Shown here: positions 38,821 through 49,456 of the stretch, one piece after another
How the letters are laid out: every line of letters starts with the position of its first letter
Numbering within the stretch: the first letter of the stretch is position 1
Origin: Archaeoglobaceae archaeon
GTDB taxonomy: Archaea; Halobacteriota; Archaeoglobi; Archaeoglobales; Archaeoglobaceae
DNA: 64,000 nt
Assembly (NCBI GenBank): GCA_025058735.1
Contig: JANXDX010000020.1
Coordinates: 1 to 64,000 of the forward strand
Reading direction: 5' to 3'
Made by a program: the position numbers and the translations under genes
The notes under the pieces: model-generated
Databases searched by the model: none
What the model was told of the DNA's origin: nothing
The model's input: the letters and a program-made list of their open reading frames with translations, nothing else

Positions 38821-40593
38821 GTGTTACCTCCAAAGGAGTTCTTGAAAGGAGTAAAACCTTTCAATCTTCTTAACGATGATGAACTGGATTTGATCATCAA
38901 AGCTTCGACAGTTGATGCTTTTGAGGAAGGAGAGATCGTTTTTGAGAAGAATGAAAAACTTAAAGATATTTATATAATTTTTTCTGGAAATATAGGGTTA
39001 TACGATGGTGAAAAGCTAATCGACATAGCAAGAAAAGGAGACATCCTCGCTCTAAGTGAAGAGATCTCTGAAAACACTGCAATAGCTTTGGAAGAATCTA
39101 TATGCTATATAATACCAAAAAAAACTTTAAAAGAGATTTTTAAAAAGAACAAAAAGTTTGAAGAATTTTTTAAATATTTTGAAGAGAGAGAATTTAAAAA
39201 ACTCAAAGAGAGAGAGGTATTTGTCGAGGATTTGTTTTACAAACCAATTAAAGAGGTTATTGTAAAAAAACCAGTTACTTGCACAGCTACAACACCTATT
39301 AGAAGTGCGGTCGTTGAGATGGAATTGAACAAAGTAGGTTCAATTGTTGTAGTCGATGATGAAATGAAACCCATAGGTATCTTGACAAATACAGACCTTA
39401 GAAAGTTTATAATACATGGATCTTCATCTCAAGAACCAGTAGCACCTTACATGAGTAAACACCCTATCTGTATTGAAAGCAATAAACCCGTTTTTGAGGC
39501 TTACTCAGAGTTTCTTAAAAGGGGAATAAATCATTTAATTATAACGGAAAACGGTAAAGTTGTAGGAGTTGTAACTCCAAAAGATATACTTTCCAAGTTA
39601 GAACCAGCATCTTCTGTGATAGTTCAGAGTAGAAAGATTTTAAAATCGTCTAACTTCGAAGAACTCAAGATCATACATTCATCATTAAAAACTGGGGTTG
39701 CCAAACTTGCACTCAGAGGAGCTCACTTCTACGAACTCAGTTCTATGATCTCAAACGTCTACGACTCCTTAGTAACTAAGGTTATAGATTTATCCAAAAA
39801 GGATTTTGAGAATAGTTTTGGAAAACTTCCAAACTTTGTTTGGGTATCCATGGGATCTGCAGCGAGAAGAGAACAAATAATCGCTGCAGATCAAGATAAC
39901 GCCATAATATGTGAAAAAAAAGATAGTTTACAAAAATTTGCTTCAATAGTCAATGAAAGACTCGACGAAGTTGGTATTCCAAAGTGTCCTGGAAATTACA
40001 TGGCATCTTACTGGTGCAAAAATGTTGAAGAATGGAAAGAACTGTTTAGATACTGGTTTAACAATTTCGATCCTGAAAGCATCAGAAAGCTCACGATATT
40101 TTTAGATATGAGACCAACTTATGGAGATTTTAAGCTTTTTGATGAAGTTTTTGATGATGTATATAACCTAGTAACTCCCCAAGCCTTGAGACAACTAGCT
40201 CACGATGCTATTACAATAACACCACCGAGTTTCGGTTTGTTTAAAAAAAGAGTTGTAGACATAAAAAAGCAAGGAATATATCCAATAACAAACGCTGTAA
40301 GAGTCTTAGCGTTCGAAGTTGGAATTAGAGAAAGAAATACTAAATCTAGAATAGAGAAACTCATGGAAATTGGAGTTTTAAGCGATAAACTTGCCAAAAA
40401 CGTACTAAACACTTACGAATTTTTACAAGATCTAAGGTTAAAACTGCAAGCTCTTGAAGTAGTTACTGGTAGAAAAATTGGAAACGAGATAGATTTGAAT
40501 GAAATGGATAAATTAGAAGAGACTATGCTTAAAGAAAGTTTCAAAATAATTTCAGACTTTCAAAAATTTGTGAAAGGTAAGTATAGGGTTTAG
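38821..40593 (+). CDS. Cyclic-nucleotide-binding + CBS + DUF294 nucleotidyltransferase-like protein
   Basis: N-terminal cNMP-like domain, two CBS domains, VSMGSAARREQIIAADQDNAIIC nucleotidyltransferase-like motif; GTG start. Confidence 0.85.
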   Translation: MLPPKEFLKGVKPFNLLNDDELDLIIKASTVDAFEEGEIVFEKNEKLKDIYIIFSGNIGLYDGEKLIDIARKGDILALSEEISENTAIALEESICYIIPKKTLKEIFKKNKKFEEFFKYFEEREFKKLKEREVFVEDLFYKPIKEVIVKKPVTCTATTPIRSAVVEMELNKVGSIVVVDDEMKPIGILTNTDLRKFIIHGSSSQEPVAPYMSKHPICIESNKPVFEAYSEFLKRGINHLIITENGKVVGVVTPKDILSKLEPASSVIVQSRKILKSSNFEELKIIHSSLKTGVAKLALRGAHFYELSSMISNVYDSLVTKVIDLSKKDFENSFGKLPNFVWVSMGSAARREQIIAADQDNAIICEKKDSLQKFASIVNERLDEVGIPKCPGNYMASYWCKNVEEWKELFRYWFNNFDPESIRKLTIFLDMRPTYGDFKLFDEVFDDVYNLVTPQALRQLAHDAITITPPSFGLFKKRVVDIKKQGIYPITNAVRVLAFEVGIRERNTKSRIEKLMEIGVLSDKLAKNVLNTYEFLQDLRLKLQALEVVTGRKIGNEIDLNEMDKLEETMLKESFKIISDFQKFVKGKYRV

Positions 40594-40595
40594 CT

Positions 40596-41207
40596 ATGAC
40601 TCTGCGCAAAACAAACTTTGCTGTCATAGATTTAGAAACCACTGGTTTGAAAAAAGGTGATGAAATTTTAGCGATAGCAATAGTTCCGATGACCGGAGTA
40701 AAGATATATCCAGGAGAAGTTTATTATTCTTTAATTAGACCAAAGAAGTTTAAATTTGAAACTTGCAAGTTCCATGGAATCGATCCAAAAATGTTAAAAG
40801 ATGCGCCAGAGTTTTCTGAAGTAGCAAAGATTATATATTCTAACCTAAGTAAAAAAATTTTGGTCGGTTATTCGGTCGATTTCGATTATAGAATTTTAAG
40901 AATTCATCTAAACAGAGAAAAGTTAGATCTTGAATGTAAAACTTTAGATGTGGCAAACTTAGAGTACATGATCTCGGAAATCTTTGGAACTCCTGCAAAG
41001 TATGAAGAATTAACTTTCGAGAGTATAGCTAAAAAGTACGGTTTGGAAGTTAAGTACAGACACAATGCTCTTTCAGATGCTTTTATAACAGCGCAAATTT
41101 TCCAAAATCAGCTTCTTAAACTTTTAAAACATAAAATAGATTCGACTGCAAAACTTTTCGAAATCTATGATGAAAGTATAAGTAGAAAAATTAGGTTCTT
41201 TTGTTAA
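40596..41207 (+). CDS. DnaQ-like 3'-5' exonuclease
   Basis: FAVIDLETTGLKKGDEILAIAIVPM, FHGIDP, YSVDFDYRIL, RHNALSDAFITAQIF. Confidence 0.9.
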   Translation: MTLRKTNFAVIDLETTGLKKGDEILAIAIVPMTGVKIYPGEVYYSLIRPKKFKFETCKFHGIDPKMLKDAPEFSEVAKIIYSNLSKKILVGYSVDFDYRILRIHLNREKLDLECKTLDVANLEYMISEIFGTPAKYEELTFESIAKKYGLEVKYRHNALSDAFITAQIFQNQLLKLLKHKIDSTAKLFEIYDESISRKIRFFC

Positions 41208-41449
41208 TTGCTTTTCATTCATAGAAAACAACTTCAGAGTTTTTCATTTAGTTTTCTTAGAATAAAGATTGAAAATTCTACAAGTTAGAAATTGCTATCA
41301 ATTAATCTAATGAATAATAAATAAAATATATTATTTACAAAAAAACCTAAAAATGAATTGTCTACAAAACCTAGGTCGTGTTCAACCAACAGTGACACTA
41401 ACTTCTAAAGAAAGGAAAAAGTTATAAAGAACCTAGTAAAAATAAAACT

Positions 41450-42328
41450 ATGAAATTGGGATTTCTTGGAGCTGGTAGAGTAGGAAGTGTTACAGCTTTT
41501 ACTTGTCTAATAAGTTTAAATGTCGATGAGATTGCTCTAGTTGATATTGCAAAAGATCTAGCTGAAGGGGAGGCAATAGATTTAAGTCACGCCGCAGCAG
41601 CTCTAGATAAATATCCTAAGATATATGGAGGAGACGATTACTCTAAGCTTGAAGGTAGTGATGTCATTGTAGTTGCTGCAGGTTTTGCAAGAAGACCCGG
41701 AATGACGAGACTTGATCTAGCTGAAAAGAATGCAGGAATTATAAAAGATGTTGCTAAGAAGATCTCAAGTTTTGAATCAAAGATCTTAGTAGTAACAAAT
41801 CCGATGGACCTCATGACTTACGTCATGTGGAAAGAAAGTGGAAAAAGAAGAAACGAAGTTTTTGGAATGGGAAGCTTGCTTGATTCTTCAAGGTTGAAAG
41901 ATAGATTAAAAGCTCATGGAGTTAAAAACATCAGAAGATCTTGGATAATTGGTGAGCATGGAGATACCATGTTTGCAGTGAGGAGTTTAGCAGATTTCGA
42001 TGGAAGAGTTGATTGGGAAAGTATAGAAGGTGATGTTAGAAAAGTTGCTGCAGAAGTTATAGCTAAAAAAGGTGCAACAGTTTTTGGACCTGCAGTGTGT
42101 ATATGCAGAATGATAAAAGCTGTTGTTGAGAACACTGGAGAAATAATCCCTACAAGCTGTGTGTTGGATGGCGAGTATGGAATAAAAAATGTAGCTTTGG
42201 GTGTTCCAGCGAAGTTAAGTAAAAAAGGTGCAGAAATTGTTGAAGTTGAATTGAGCAAAGATGAAATGGAGAAGTTGAAAAGATCTGCCAACGTTTTAAA
42301 GGAGTGGTTGCAAAAAATAGGTTATTAA
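41450..42328 (+). CDS. mdh: Malate dehydrogenase
   Basis: MKLGFLGAGRVGSVTAFT, GFARRPGMTRLDL, VVTNPMDLMTYVMWKESG, GEHGDTM. Confidence 0.94.
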   Translation: MKLGFLGAGRVGSVTAFTCLISLNVDEIALVDIAKDLAEGEAIDLSHAAAALDKYPKIYGGDDYSKLEGSDVIVVAAGFARRPGMTRLDLAEKNAGIIKDVAKKISSFESKILVVTNPMDLMTYVMWKESGKRRNEVFGMGSLLDSSRLKDRLKAHGVKNIRRSWIIGEHGDTMFAVRSLADFDGRVDWESIEGDVRKVAAEVIAKKGATVFGPAVCICRMIKAVVENTGEIIPTSCVLDGEYGIKNVALGVPAKLSKKGAEIVEVELSKDEMEKLKRSANVLKEWLQKIGY

Positions 42329-42497
42329 TTTTTATTATTTTTTAAAATATTTATTTTTATTATTACTGAGTTTAAAATCGAACTAAAATTTAAAAATAAT
42401 ATATTAACAATATATTTATTTAACTAATTATATTAAAGATGTACACAATTAGAAAAGCTTATTTACCTAATAAATCATAATACTTTCAGGTGATTGA

Positions 42498-43814
42498 ATG
42501 AAGTTTTCAGAATTTGTGAGGAATCTTCTCAGTGGAGATGTTTTTGATAAACCTGAACCATTAAAAGGTGTAAGAGTACTGGAAGTTTGCAGCGTCGTCC
42601 TTGGACCAGCTACAGTAGATTATCTAGCAGAATTTGGTGCTGAGGTCATAAAATTCGAAGCTAGAAGAGGAGATCAGATGAGGTTTGTAACTCCCTACGC
42701 TTATTTCTACAAAAACTTATCTCCCGGACTTCTGGAACAAAACCACAACAAATATTGGGTCGGAATGCATCTGGGTCATCCAAAAGCTAGAGAAATATTC
42801 TACAAGTTTGTGAAAGTTAGCGATGTAGTTGTGGACAACTTGACTCCAGGCAGATTAGCCAGATGGGGATTAAGCTATGATAAACTAAGAGAGATTAATC
42901 CAAAAATAATTCAGCTACACGTTTCAGGATTTGGTAGCTGGGGCCCATTCACTGGAAGGACTAGTTACGATGCAATAGCTCAAAGTGAGGGGGGTCTAGC
43001 TTACATCACCGGACATGAAGGAAGGATTCCTTTAAAGTCTGGAGTTTGGATCGCTGACTGGCTTACAGCACTCTTCTGTGCAATAGCAATCGTTGCAGCT
43101 TTGAATTACAGGGAAAGAACTGGAGAAGGGCAGTTCATCGATATATCACAAGTTGAAAGTGTTATAAGAGTTCTTGACTGGACTTGGCTTTACGTTTATC
43201 TTACCGGGAACGATAGAGAAAGAGTAGGTAATAGAGATTTGGCAATATGTCCATCGGATCTTTTCGACTGCAAAGATGGTTGGATAGCAATAGCTGCTTT
43301 TACAAAGGAGGAATTTAGAGGACTCTGTGAAGCTATGGGGAGAATTGATCTTTACGAAAAGTTTGCAGATCCACTTTTAAGGTTAAAGGATGAAAATGCA
43401 AGATATATTCTATCAGAAATTGCAAAATGGGCTAAAGAAAAAACTGTAGCAGAGATCGAGGAGTTAGCTTTGAAATACAACTTTTCAGCACACCACGTAG
43501 TCGATGTTGGTGAAGCTTATAAAAGTGAACATTTGAGAGAGAGAAAAGCTGTACAGGAGTACTACGATCCTTTGTACGGTTATCTAGTTGAACCTTGCTA
43601 TCCTCCAAGGATGGGAACTCCTGCAAGATTGAAGTGGGCTGTAAGACCTATGGGTTTTGACAACGAACACGTCCTTTCAAGAATACTGGGAATGAGTTTA
43701 GAAGAAATACAGAAGCTGTACGAAGAAGGAGTACTGTACAAGTGGAATCCAAACATACCATCTCATTGTCCTCCAAAGGATTGGGATGGGAAAAAAGGAT
43801 TGAAGTATCCGTGA
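42498..43814 (+). CDS. Family III (CaiB/BaiF) CoA-transferase, putative catalytic subunit
   Basis: [80 protein letters not shown] with Asp at the canonical position. Confidence 0.9.
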   Translation: MKFSEFVRNLLSGDVFDKPEPLKGVRVLEVCSVVLGPATVDYLAEFGAEVIKFEARRGDQMRFVTPYAYFYKNLSPGLLEQNHNKYWVGMHLGHPKAREIFYKFVKVSDVVVDNLTPGRLARWGLSYDKLREINPKIIQLHVSGFGSWGPFTGRTSYDAIAQSEGGLAYITGHEGRIPLKSGVWIADWLTALFCAIAIVAALNYRERTGEGQFIDISQVESVIRVLDWTWLYVYLTGNDRERVGNRDLAICPSDLFDCKDGWIAIAAFTKEEFRGLCEAMGRIDLYEKFADPLLRLKDENARYILSEIAKWAKEKTVAEIEELALKYNFSAHHVVDVGEAYKSEHLRERKAVQEYYDPLYGYLVEPCYPPRMGTPARLKWAVRPMGFDNEHVLSRILGMSLEEIQKLYEEGVLYKWNPNIPSHCPPKDWDGKKGLKYP

Positions 43815-43823
43815 GGTGATTTT

Positions 43824-45194
43824 ATGGAAGAGCAAAAGATAGTTGGTTTCTCTTTAGATCCAGAATATGCTAAGTTTGTCTATTCAATAACAAAGCAAGA
43901 AGATGTTTTAGGAAAACCAGAAGCTTTGAGTGACGTTTTAGTACTCGATCTAAGTTATGCAAACTTTGCTGGTCTAGTGGCATCATCGATCCTTGCAGAA
44001 TTTGGAGCAGAAGTGATAAGGATCGAACCACCAGGTGGAGATGTAGCAAGGAAGATGACTCCATACGGTATTACCTTGAAAGACACAGGGTTAGCATACA
44101 TAGTTGAAGCTAGAAACAAATATCACGTAACACTGAACATTGAAAAAGAAGAAGGAAGAGAGATTTTTAAGAAATTAGCTAAAAAAGCAGATGTTTTAAT
44201 AGAAACTTTTCCTCCAGGATATATGGATTCTCTGGGAATAGGTTACAGACAGCTCAAAGAAATTAATCAAGGATTGATCTATTGTGCGATAACTTCTTTT
44301 GGTCAGTTTGGAAAAGATTCAGAAAAATTTGGAAAGATGAGAGGTTACGATATAATAGACCAGTGCAGGGGCGTTGTGATGAGCGTCACTGGTGAACCAG
44401 ATCTAGATCCCGATGTTCCAAAAGAGTACAAGAAACCTGTGAAGTCTGGAAACTGGATGGGTTGGTATATAGGTGGCATGTGGGCTGCATATGGAATATT
44501 GCTTGCGATGTTTTACAAGAGAAAAACTGGAAAAGGACAGTTCATAGACATGTCACCGTGCGAAGGTTTGATGGCCATTGCAAACTACTTGATGCAGTAT
44601 TACCACATGACTAAAATGGAAACTGGGGAAGGTAAAAAGATGGTAAGAGCTGGAAACTTTGATTACGCCGTCTTTCCATACACTTACGTAAAGTCTGCAG
44701 ATGGTTACGTTTTCATGTCAGGATTTACAGATCCGAACTGGGCCGCACTTTGTGAGATCATGAACAGACCAGATCTGCAAAAAGAGTTTCCAACTATAAG
44801 AGAGAGGTTGAACCCATATAACCAGCCAAAGATACAGAAAGAGATAGAGAAGTTTACGAGTCAACTAACTTCAGAACAAATTTTGAAGATCGTTTTAGAA
44901 TATTCAAAGAAGCCAGATAAGAAGGGAACAGTTGTAACTGGAAGGTTGAATTCACCGAAAGAGGTCTTTGGAATTGAACATTTCAGGTTAAAGAATACGT
45001 TCGTTGAAAGAGAAGATCCTTACTACGGCAAAGTTCTAGTTCAAAACTCCATATTCAGATTCATGTCAGCTAGCCCTGGAAGGATAAAATGGACCTGTAG
45101 ACCAGTTGGAGCTGACAACGAGTTCATATACGGAAAGTACCTTGGAATATCAGGAGAAAAATTGAAAGAATTAAAAGATAAAGGAATAGTATAA
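43824..45194 (+). CDS. Family III (CaiB/BaiF) CoA-transferase paralogue
   Basis: [62 protein letters not shown]. Confidence 0.9.
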   Translation: MEEQKIVGFSLDPEYAKFVYSITKQEDVLGKPEALSDVLVLDLSYANFAGLVASSILAEFGAEVIRIEPPGGDVARKMTPYGITLKDTGLAYIVEARNKYHVTLNIEKEEGREIFKKLAKKADVLIETFPPGYMDSLGIGYRQLKEINQGLIYCAITSFGQFGKDSEKFGKMRGYDIIDQCRGVVMSVTGEPDLDPDVPKEYKKPVKSGNWMGWYIGGMWAAYGILLAMFYKRKTGKGQFIDMSPCEGLMAIANYLMQYYHMTKMETGEGKKMVRAGNFDYAVFPYTYVKSADGYVFMSGFTDPNWAALCEIMNRPDLQKEFPTIRERLNPYNQPKIQKEIEKFTSQLTSEQILKIVLEYSKKPDKKGTVVTGRLNSPKEVFGIEHFRLKNTFVEREDPYYGKVLVQNSIFRFMSASPGRIKWTCRPVGADNEFIYGKYLGISGEKLKELKDKGIV

Positions 45195-45239
45195 TAAAAA
45201 TAATAAAAATATTTTTATTTATTTTATATTTTTATTTCA

Positions 45240-47225
45240 TCAATCTTTCCAAAGTTCACCTGCAATCTTTTCGAAGTAGTCTAAGCTTTCAGGATTCAAC
45301 AAAGCTCCTCTGTTTGTTACAGGTTTTCCATGTATTATGTTTCTTACTGCAATTTCCACCTTTTTCATGTTGATCGTGTAAGGTATGTCTGGAACTTCTA
45401 TGATCTTTGCAGGCACATGTCTAGGTGATGCTTTCTTTCTAAGTTCTTCTCTTATTTTGTTTTCCAGTTCTCTGTTCAAGCTAAATCCTTGTTTAAGTTT
45501 CACAAAGAGGATAAGTCTCTGATCACCTTTCCACTCCTGTCCTATTGCCAATGAATCTGCAATTTCTGGAAGCTTTTCAACAACGTTGTAAATTTCTGAA
45601 GTCCCTATTCTAACACCAGAGATCTTTAAAGTTGCATCCGATCGGCCCAAGAATGTAAATCCTCCAGTAGTTGAATCATGTATTACATAGTCTCCATGCC
45701 TCCAAACGTTCTTGTTCAAGTGAGAATAGAATTCGAAATACGTTTCTCTGTACTTTTTGAACTCAGGATCGTTCCAGAAGTAGATCGGCATTGAAGGAGA
45801 CGGAAGTTCACAAACTAATTCTCCAGCTCGATCAAAGACCTTGTTACCGTTTTCATCGTAAGCTGCTACTTTCATTCCTAAAGCAGGAGCTTGAAGTTGC
45901 CCAGCATATACTGGAAGTGTTGGTGAACCTGCACAGAAACAGCCATTTATATCTGTTCCACCAGAAATAGAATTGAACCAAAGATCTCTTTTTATGTTTT
46001 CATAGACCCATCTAAACCCTTCAGCTGAAAGAGGTGAACCAGTTTGAGAAATCTCTCTAAGACTTGCTAAGCTGAACTCGTTCTTTGGCTTTGCATCTAA
46101 AGTCATGATAGTGTATATGTAGCTAGCTGAGCAGCCGAAGATTGTAATCTTCTCTTCATCGATCAACCTGAACATCGTTCTCCAATCTGGATATACGGGA
46201 TTTCCGTCGTAAAGGACCATCGTAGATCCTACTGCTAAAGAACTCATAAGCCAGTTCCACATCATCCAGCTAGGAGATGTTATGTAAGTAATTCTGTCTT
46301 CTCTTCTAAGATCTGTGTGCAATATCAGCTCCTTTAAATGATTTACTAAAACTCCTGCAACCGACTGAACCATGCACTTCGGTTTTCCTGTAGTTCCGGA
46401 ACTGAACATTATGTAAACAGGCTCATTAGCTTCTACTTGTTCAAACTTGATCTCTTTCTCCTCTGAAACGAATTCGTCTAAAGTTACAGCTTTCGGTATT
46501 CCAGAAATATCTGGCTTAGGTTTTACATATGGAACAACGACTACCTGTTCAAGCGATGGAATTGAATTCACGATCTCTTTAACGTTGTCTTTCAAGCTGA
46601 ACGTTTTTCCCTTGTAACTGTAGCCATCAACTGTAAACATTATCCTTGGTTCTAGCTGTCCAAACCTATCGACTACAGCTTGACTTCCCAACTCAGTTCC
46701 GCATGAGGACCAGATAGCTCCTCTGCTAGTACTTGCGAGCATAGCAATACAAGTTTCTGCTATGTTTGGCATGTAAGCACAGATCCTATTACCGGCTTTT
46801 ATTCCAAAATCTTTTAAAGAGTTCGATATCTCTGCAACTTTCTCGTATAGCTCAGCGTAACTTAGTTGCTTCCTCATACCCATCTCATTTCTAGCTATTA
46901 TTGCTATCTGATCGTCTCGATACCTTAGTAGATTTTCTGCGAAGTTTAGTTTAGCTCCAACAAACCATCTAGCTCCAGGAAACTTTTTCAAATCATCAAC
47001 AACTTTTCTAAATCTTTCAGAATAAATTACGTTTGTAAAGTCCCAAACAGCTTCCCAAAACTTTGAGATTTCTGAAACAGACCAGTTGTAGAGATCCCAA
47101 TAGTTCTTTAAATTCAAGTTGTACTTATTGTTGACGAATTCTATGAATTTTGTTATGTTAGCTTCCCTAACAATTTTTTCACTTGGTTTCCACAACAATT
47201 CCATGATTAAATTTAGAACTTGCAT
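45240..47225 (-). CDS. Acetoacetyl-CoA synthetase-like AMP-forming ligase
   Basis: FSSGTTGKPKCMVQSVAGVLVNHLKELILHTDLRREDRITYITSPSWMMWNW; GGTDINGCFCAGSPTLPVYAGQLQ typical of AACS. Confidence 0.85.
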   Translation of the reverse strand: MQVLNLIMELLWKPSEKIVREANITKFIEFVNNKYNLNLKNYWDLYNWSVSEISKFWEAVWDFTNVIYSERFRKVVDDLKKFPGARWFVGAKLNFAENLLRYRDDQIAIIARNEMGMRKQLSYAELYEKVAEISNSLKDFGIKAGNRICAYMPNIAETCIAMLASTSRGAIWSSCGTELGSQAVVDRFGQLEPRIMFTVDGYSYKGKTFSLKDNVKEIVNSIPSLEQVVVVPYVKPKPDISGIPKAVTLDEFVSEEKEIKFEQVEANEPVYIMFSSGTTGKPKCMVQSVAGVLVNHLKELILHTDLRREDRITYITSPSWMMWNWLMSSLAVGSTMVLYDGNPVYPDWRTMFRLIDEEKITIFGCSASYIYTIMTLDAKPKNEFSLASLREISQTGSPLSAEGFRWVYENIKRDLWFNSISGGTDINGCFCAGSPTLPVYAGQLQAPALGMKVAAYDENGNKVFDRAGELVCELPSPSMPIYFWNDPEFKKYRETYFEFYSHLNKNVWRHGDYVIHDSTTGGFTFLGRSDATLKISGVRIGTSEIYNVVEKLPEIADSLAIGQEWKGDQRLILFVKLKQGFSLNRELENKIREELRKKASPRHVPAKIIEVPDIPYTINMKKVEIAVRNIIHGKPVTNRGALLNPESLDYFEKIAGELWKD

Positions 47226-47297
47226 TATTTTATCTTTACGGTTTTCAATTTGAGAGAAACCGAAAATAATTTATTCTGCTAAACTCTATTAATAACT

Positions 47298-48965
47298 ATG
47301 AAGATAGATAATTTTTTACCGCCAAAAGAGTTATGGCCAGAGTTCAACATTTCAAAAGACTTCTATGAGAGTTTACCTAAAGAGTTAAACTTAGCGGTAG
47401 AAATTTTAGATAAGAGGGCTGAAGAAAGAAAACACAAAATTGCAATATATTTTGAGGATAAAAAATATACTTACAGAGAACTTGTAGAGTTCTCAAACAG
47501 AGTCGCATCCAAGCTCATCGATCTTGGAGTCGAGCCACTAGATAGAATAGCTATAAGGTTTGCAAACATTCCAGAAGCAGTTGTATCAAACTTTGCAATA
47601 CTAAAAGCTGGAGCACTACCAGTTACTTTGCATCCAAGGTGGAGTAAAAAAGAGATACTTCACGTACTCAAAGACAGTGGAGCAAAGTTTGTAATAACTC
47701 AGAAGGAACTTTTAAAAGAGATCGAAGAAGTCAAAAGCGATACGTTCTTGCAAAATGTAATAGTTGTTGGAGATGAAAAAGCTGAAGAAAAAGGATATAT
47801 AAGTTTCGAGAGACTTTTGAAAGAAGGCAGTAAAAAGTTTGAAGCTGTAAATGTTCATAAGGATTCTCCGGCAGTTTTACTTTACACATCTGGAACCACT
47901 GGTCCGCCGAAGGGTGTTGTTCATTTCATACCAGGAGTTCTAATGGTAACAAAGAACGTAGGCACGCACGTCTGGAAATTAACAGAGAACGATGTTCTAG
48001 GAAGTGCAGCTCCTATAAGTTTTGCTTTAGGTTACGGAGGACTTGCAATGATTCCATACTATTTTGGTTCAGCAGTTTCTTTGATGAGACAGCCAGATCC
48101 AGATTACGTCTTTTCAATGATTGAAAAACACGGTGTAACGGTTCTTTCTATGGCTCCAACTTGGTACAGAAAGACTTTACCGATCGTAGATAAACTTATG
48201 AAGAAGTACGATATCAGCTCAATAAAGTTATTCACAGGTGGTGGAGAAGCTTTTGGAGCAGATACGATAAAGGCTTGGTATGAGAAAACAGGCTACATGA
48301 TAGCTGAAGGCTTTGGAGCCACTGAGCTGTTCTACATATCGATATCAAATGCAGTTGCACCGAAACCAAAACCTGGATCGATTGGAATGCCAGTTCCAGG
48401 GGTTGAAGTTAGTATAATAGATCCTGAAACCCTTCAACCAATAAAAAAACCAAATACACCTGGACTACTCCTTATAAAAGCTCCATGCGGAACTGTTTAT
48501 TGGAATCCTTATGCTGAGGGTGGAAAACTTCTAAAAAAGATGGAAAAAGATGTTTTAATGAAGATGGTTGCTCTTGGAGATATTGCCTATACTGACGAAG
48601 AGGGCTACATATGGTTTGCAGGAAAAGGTGAAGATGTGATAAAAAGCTCAGGGTACAGGATTGGAGCAGATGAGATAGAAGTTGCTTTGATGAGTCATCC
48701 AGCAGTTGACGATGCAGGAGTAGTTGGAGCTCCTCACCCAATAAGAGGAGAAGATGTTATAGCATTTGTAGTTCTGAAAAAAGATTACAAAGCTGATGAA
48801 AACACCAAAAAAGGTATCTATGCACATTTAGAGGCAAACATAGCTAAGTACAAACTTCCTAGAGAAATATTCTTTGTTGAATCTCTTCCAAGACATACTA
48901 CAGGGAAGCTGTTGAGGAGGGAGTTGAGGGAACTAGCAAAAAAGATGTACGTTCCAAAAGATTGA
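47298..48965 (+). CDS. AMP-dependent acyl/aryl-CoA ligase (benzoate/2-aminobenzoate-CoA ligase-like)
   Basis: LLYTSGTTGPPKGVVHFIPGVLMVTKNVGTHVWKL; GKGEDVIKSSGYRIGADEIEVAL; RHTTGKLLRREL. Confidence 0.8.
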   Translation: MKIDNFLPPKELWPEFNISKDFYESLPKELNLAVEILDKRAEERKHKIAIYFEDKKYTYRELVEFSNRVASKLIDLGVEPLDRIAIRFANIPEAVVSNFAILKAGALPVTLHPRWSKKEILHVLKDSGAKFVITQKELLKEIEEVKSDTFLQNVIVVGDEKAEEKGYISFERLLKEGSKKFEAVNVHKDSPAVLLYTSGTTGPPKGVVHFIPGVLMVTKNVGTHVWKLTENDVLGSAAPISFALGYGGLAMIPYYFGSAVSLMRQPDPDYVFSMIEKHGVTVLSMAPTWYRKTLPIVDKLMKKYDISSIKLFTGGGEAFGADTIKAWYEKTGYMIAEGFGATELFYISISNAVAPKPKPGSIGMPVPGVEVSIIDPETLQPIKKPNTPGLLLIKAPCGTVYWNPYAEGGKLLKKMEKDVLMKMVALGDIAYTDEEGYIWFAGKGEDVIKSSGYRIGADEIEVALMSHPAVDDAGVVGAPHPIRGEDVIAFVVLKKDYKADENTKKGIYAHLEANIAKYKLPREIFFVESLPRHTTGKLLRRELRELAKKMYVPKD

Positions 48966-49456
48966 AGAAATTTTAATTTTTCTCTTTCTATTTTTATCAA
49001 AAACTTCGATGTGCGTTGCAATGCCAGATGTGTTCACAGTCTAATTCAGCTTGCAACAGAGCGAGTAAAAAATAAGATGTTTTAAAGATCGAATTTAAAT
49101 TAGCGTTCTATTTAAGAAAACTATTTTCCTTGTTTCTTTTCTCCTCTTCTATATTCTGTTTTTTCTTTCTCCTGGGCTTACAACATGCTACCATGCAACT
49201 ATATAAGTTTTGCAGGTTATAAGTTTTTCTCTGTCTCTTAGATTTTTAGGTAACAGAAACTGTAGCAAAGCTACTAACCTTTGAACTAATATCTGTTTTT
49301 TGCAACTGTTTTTAGTCAAAAATGTTTTAACTGCTTTATTTTTTCTAAAAAATCTATTTTCTTTTTATCTAAAAATATTTTAATAATTTTAACTCTATCA
49401 AGTCTCAGCTATCAAATCAGTTGCATTAAAAATAACTAAAAAAATAAAATAAATAT

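Noticed and set aside
48966-49456. 490-bp gap as possible hidden gene
   Set aside because: Short frames only, no protein-like segment on either strand by eye and no clear RNA stem; could still hold a divergent sRNA but I cannot support it.
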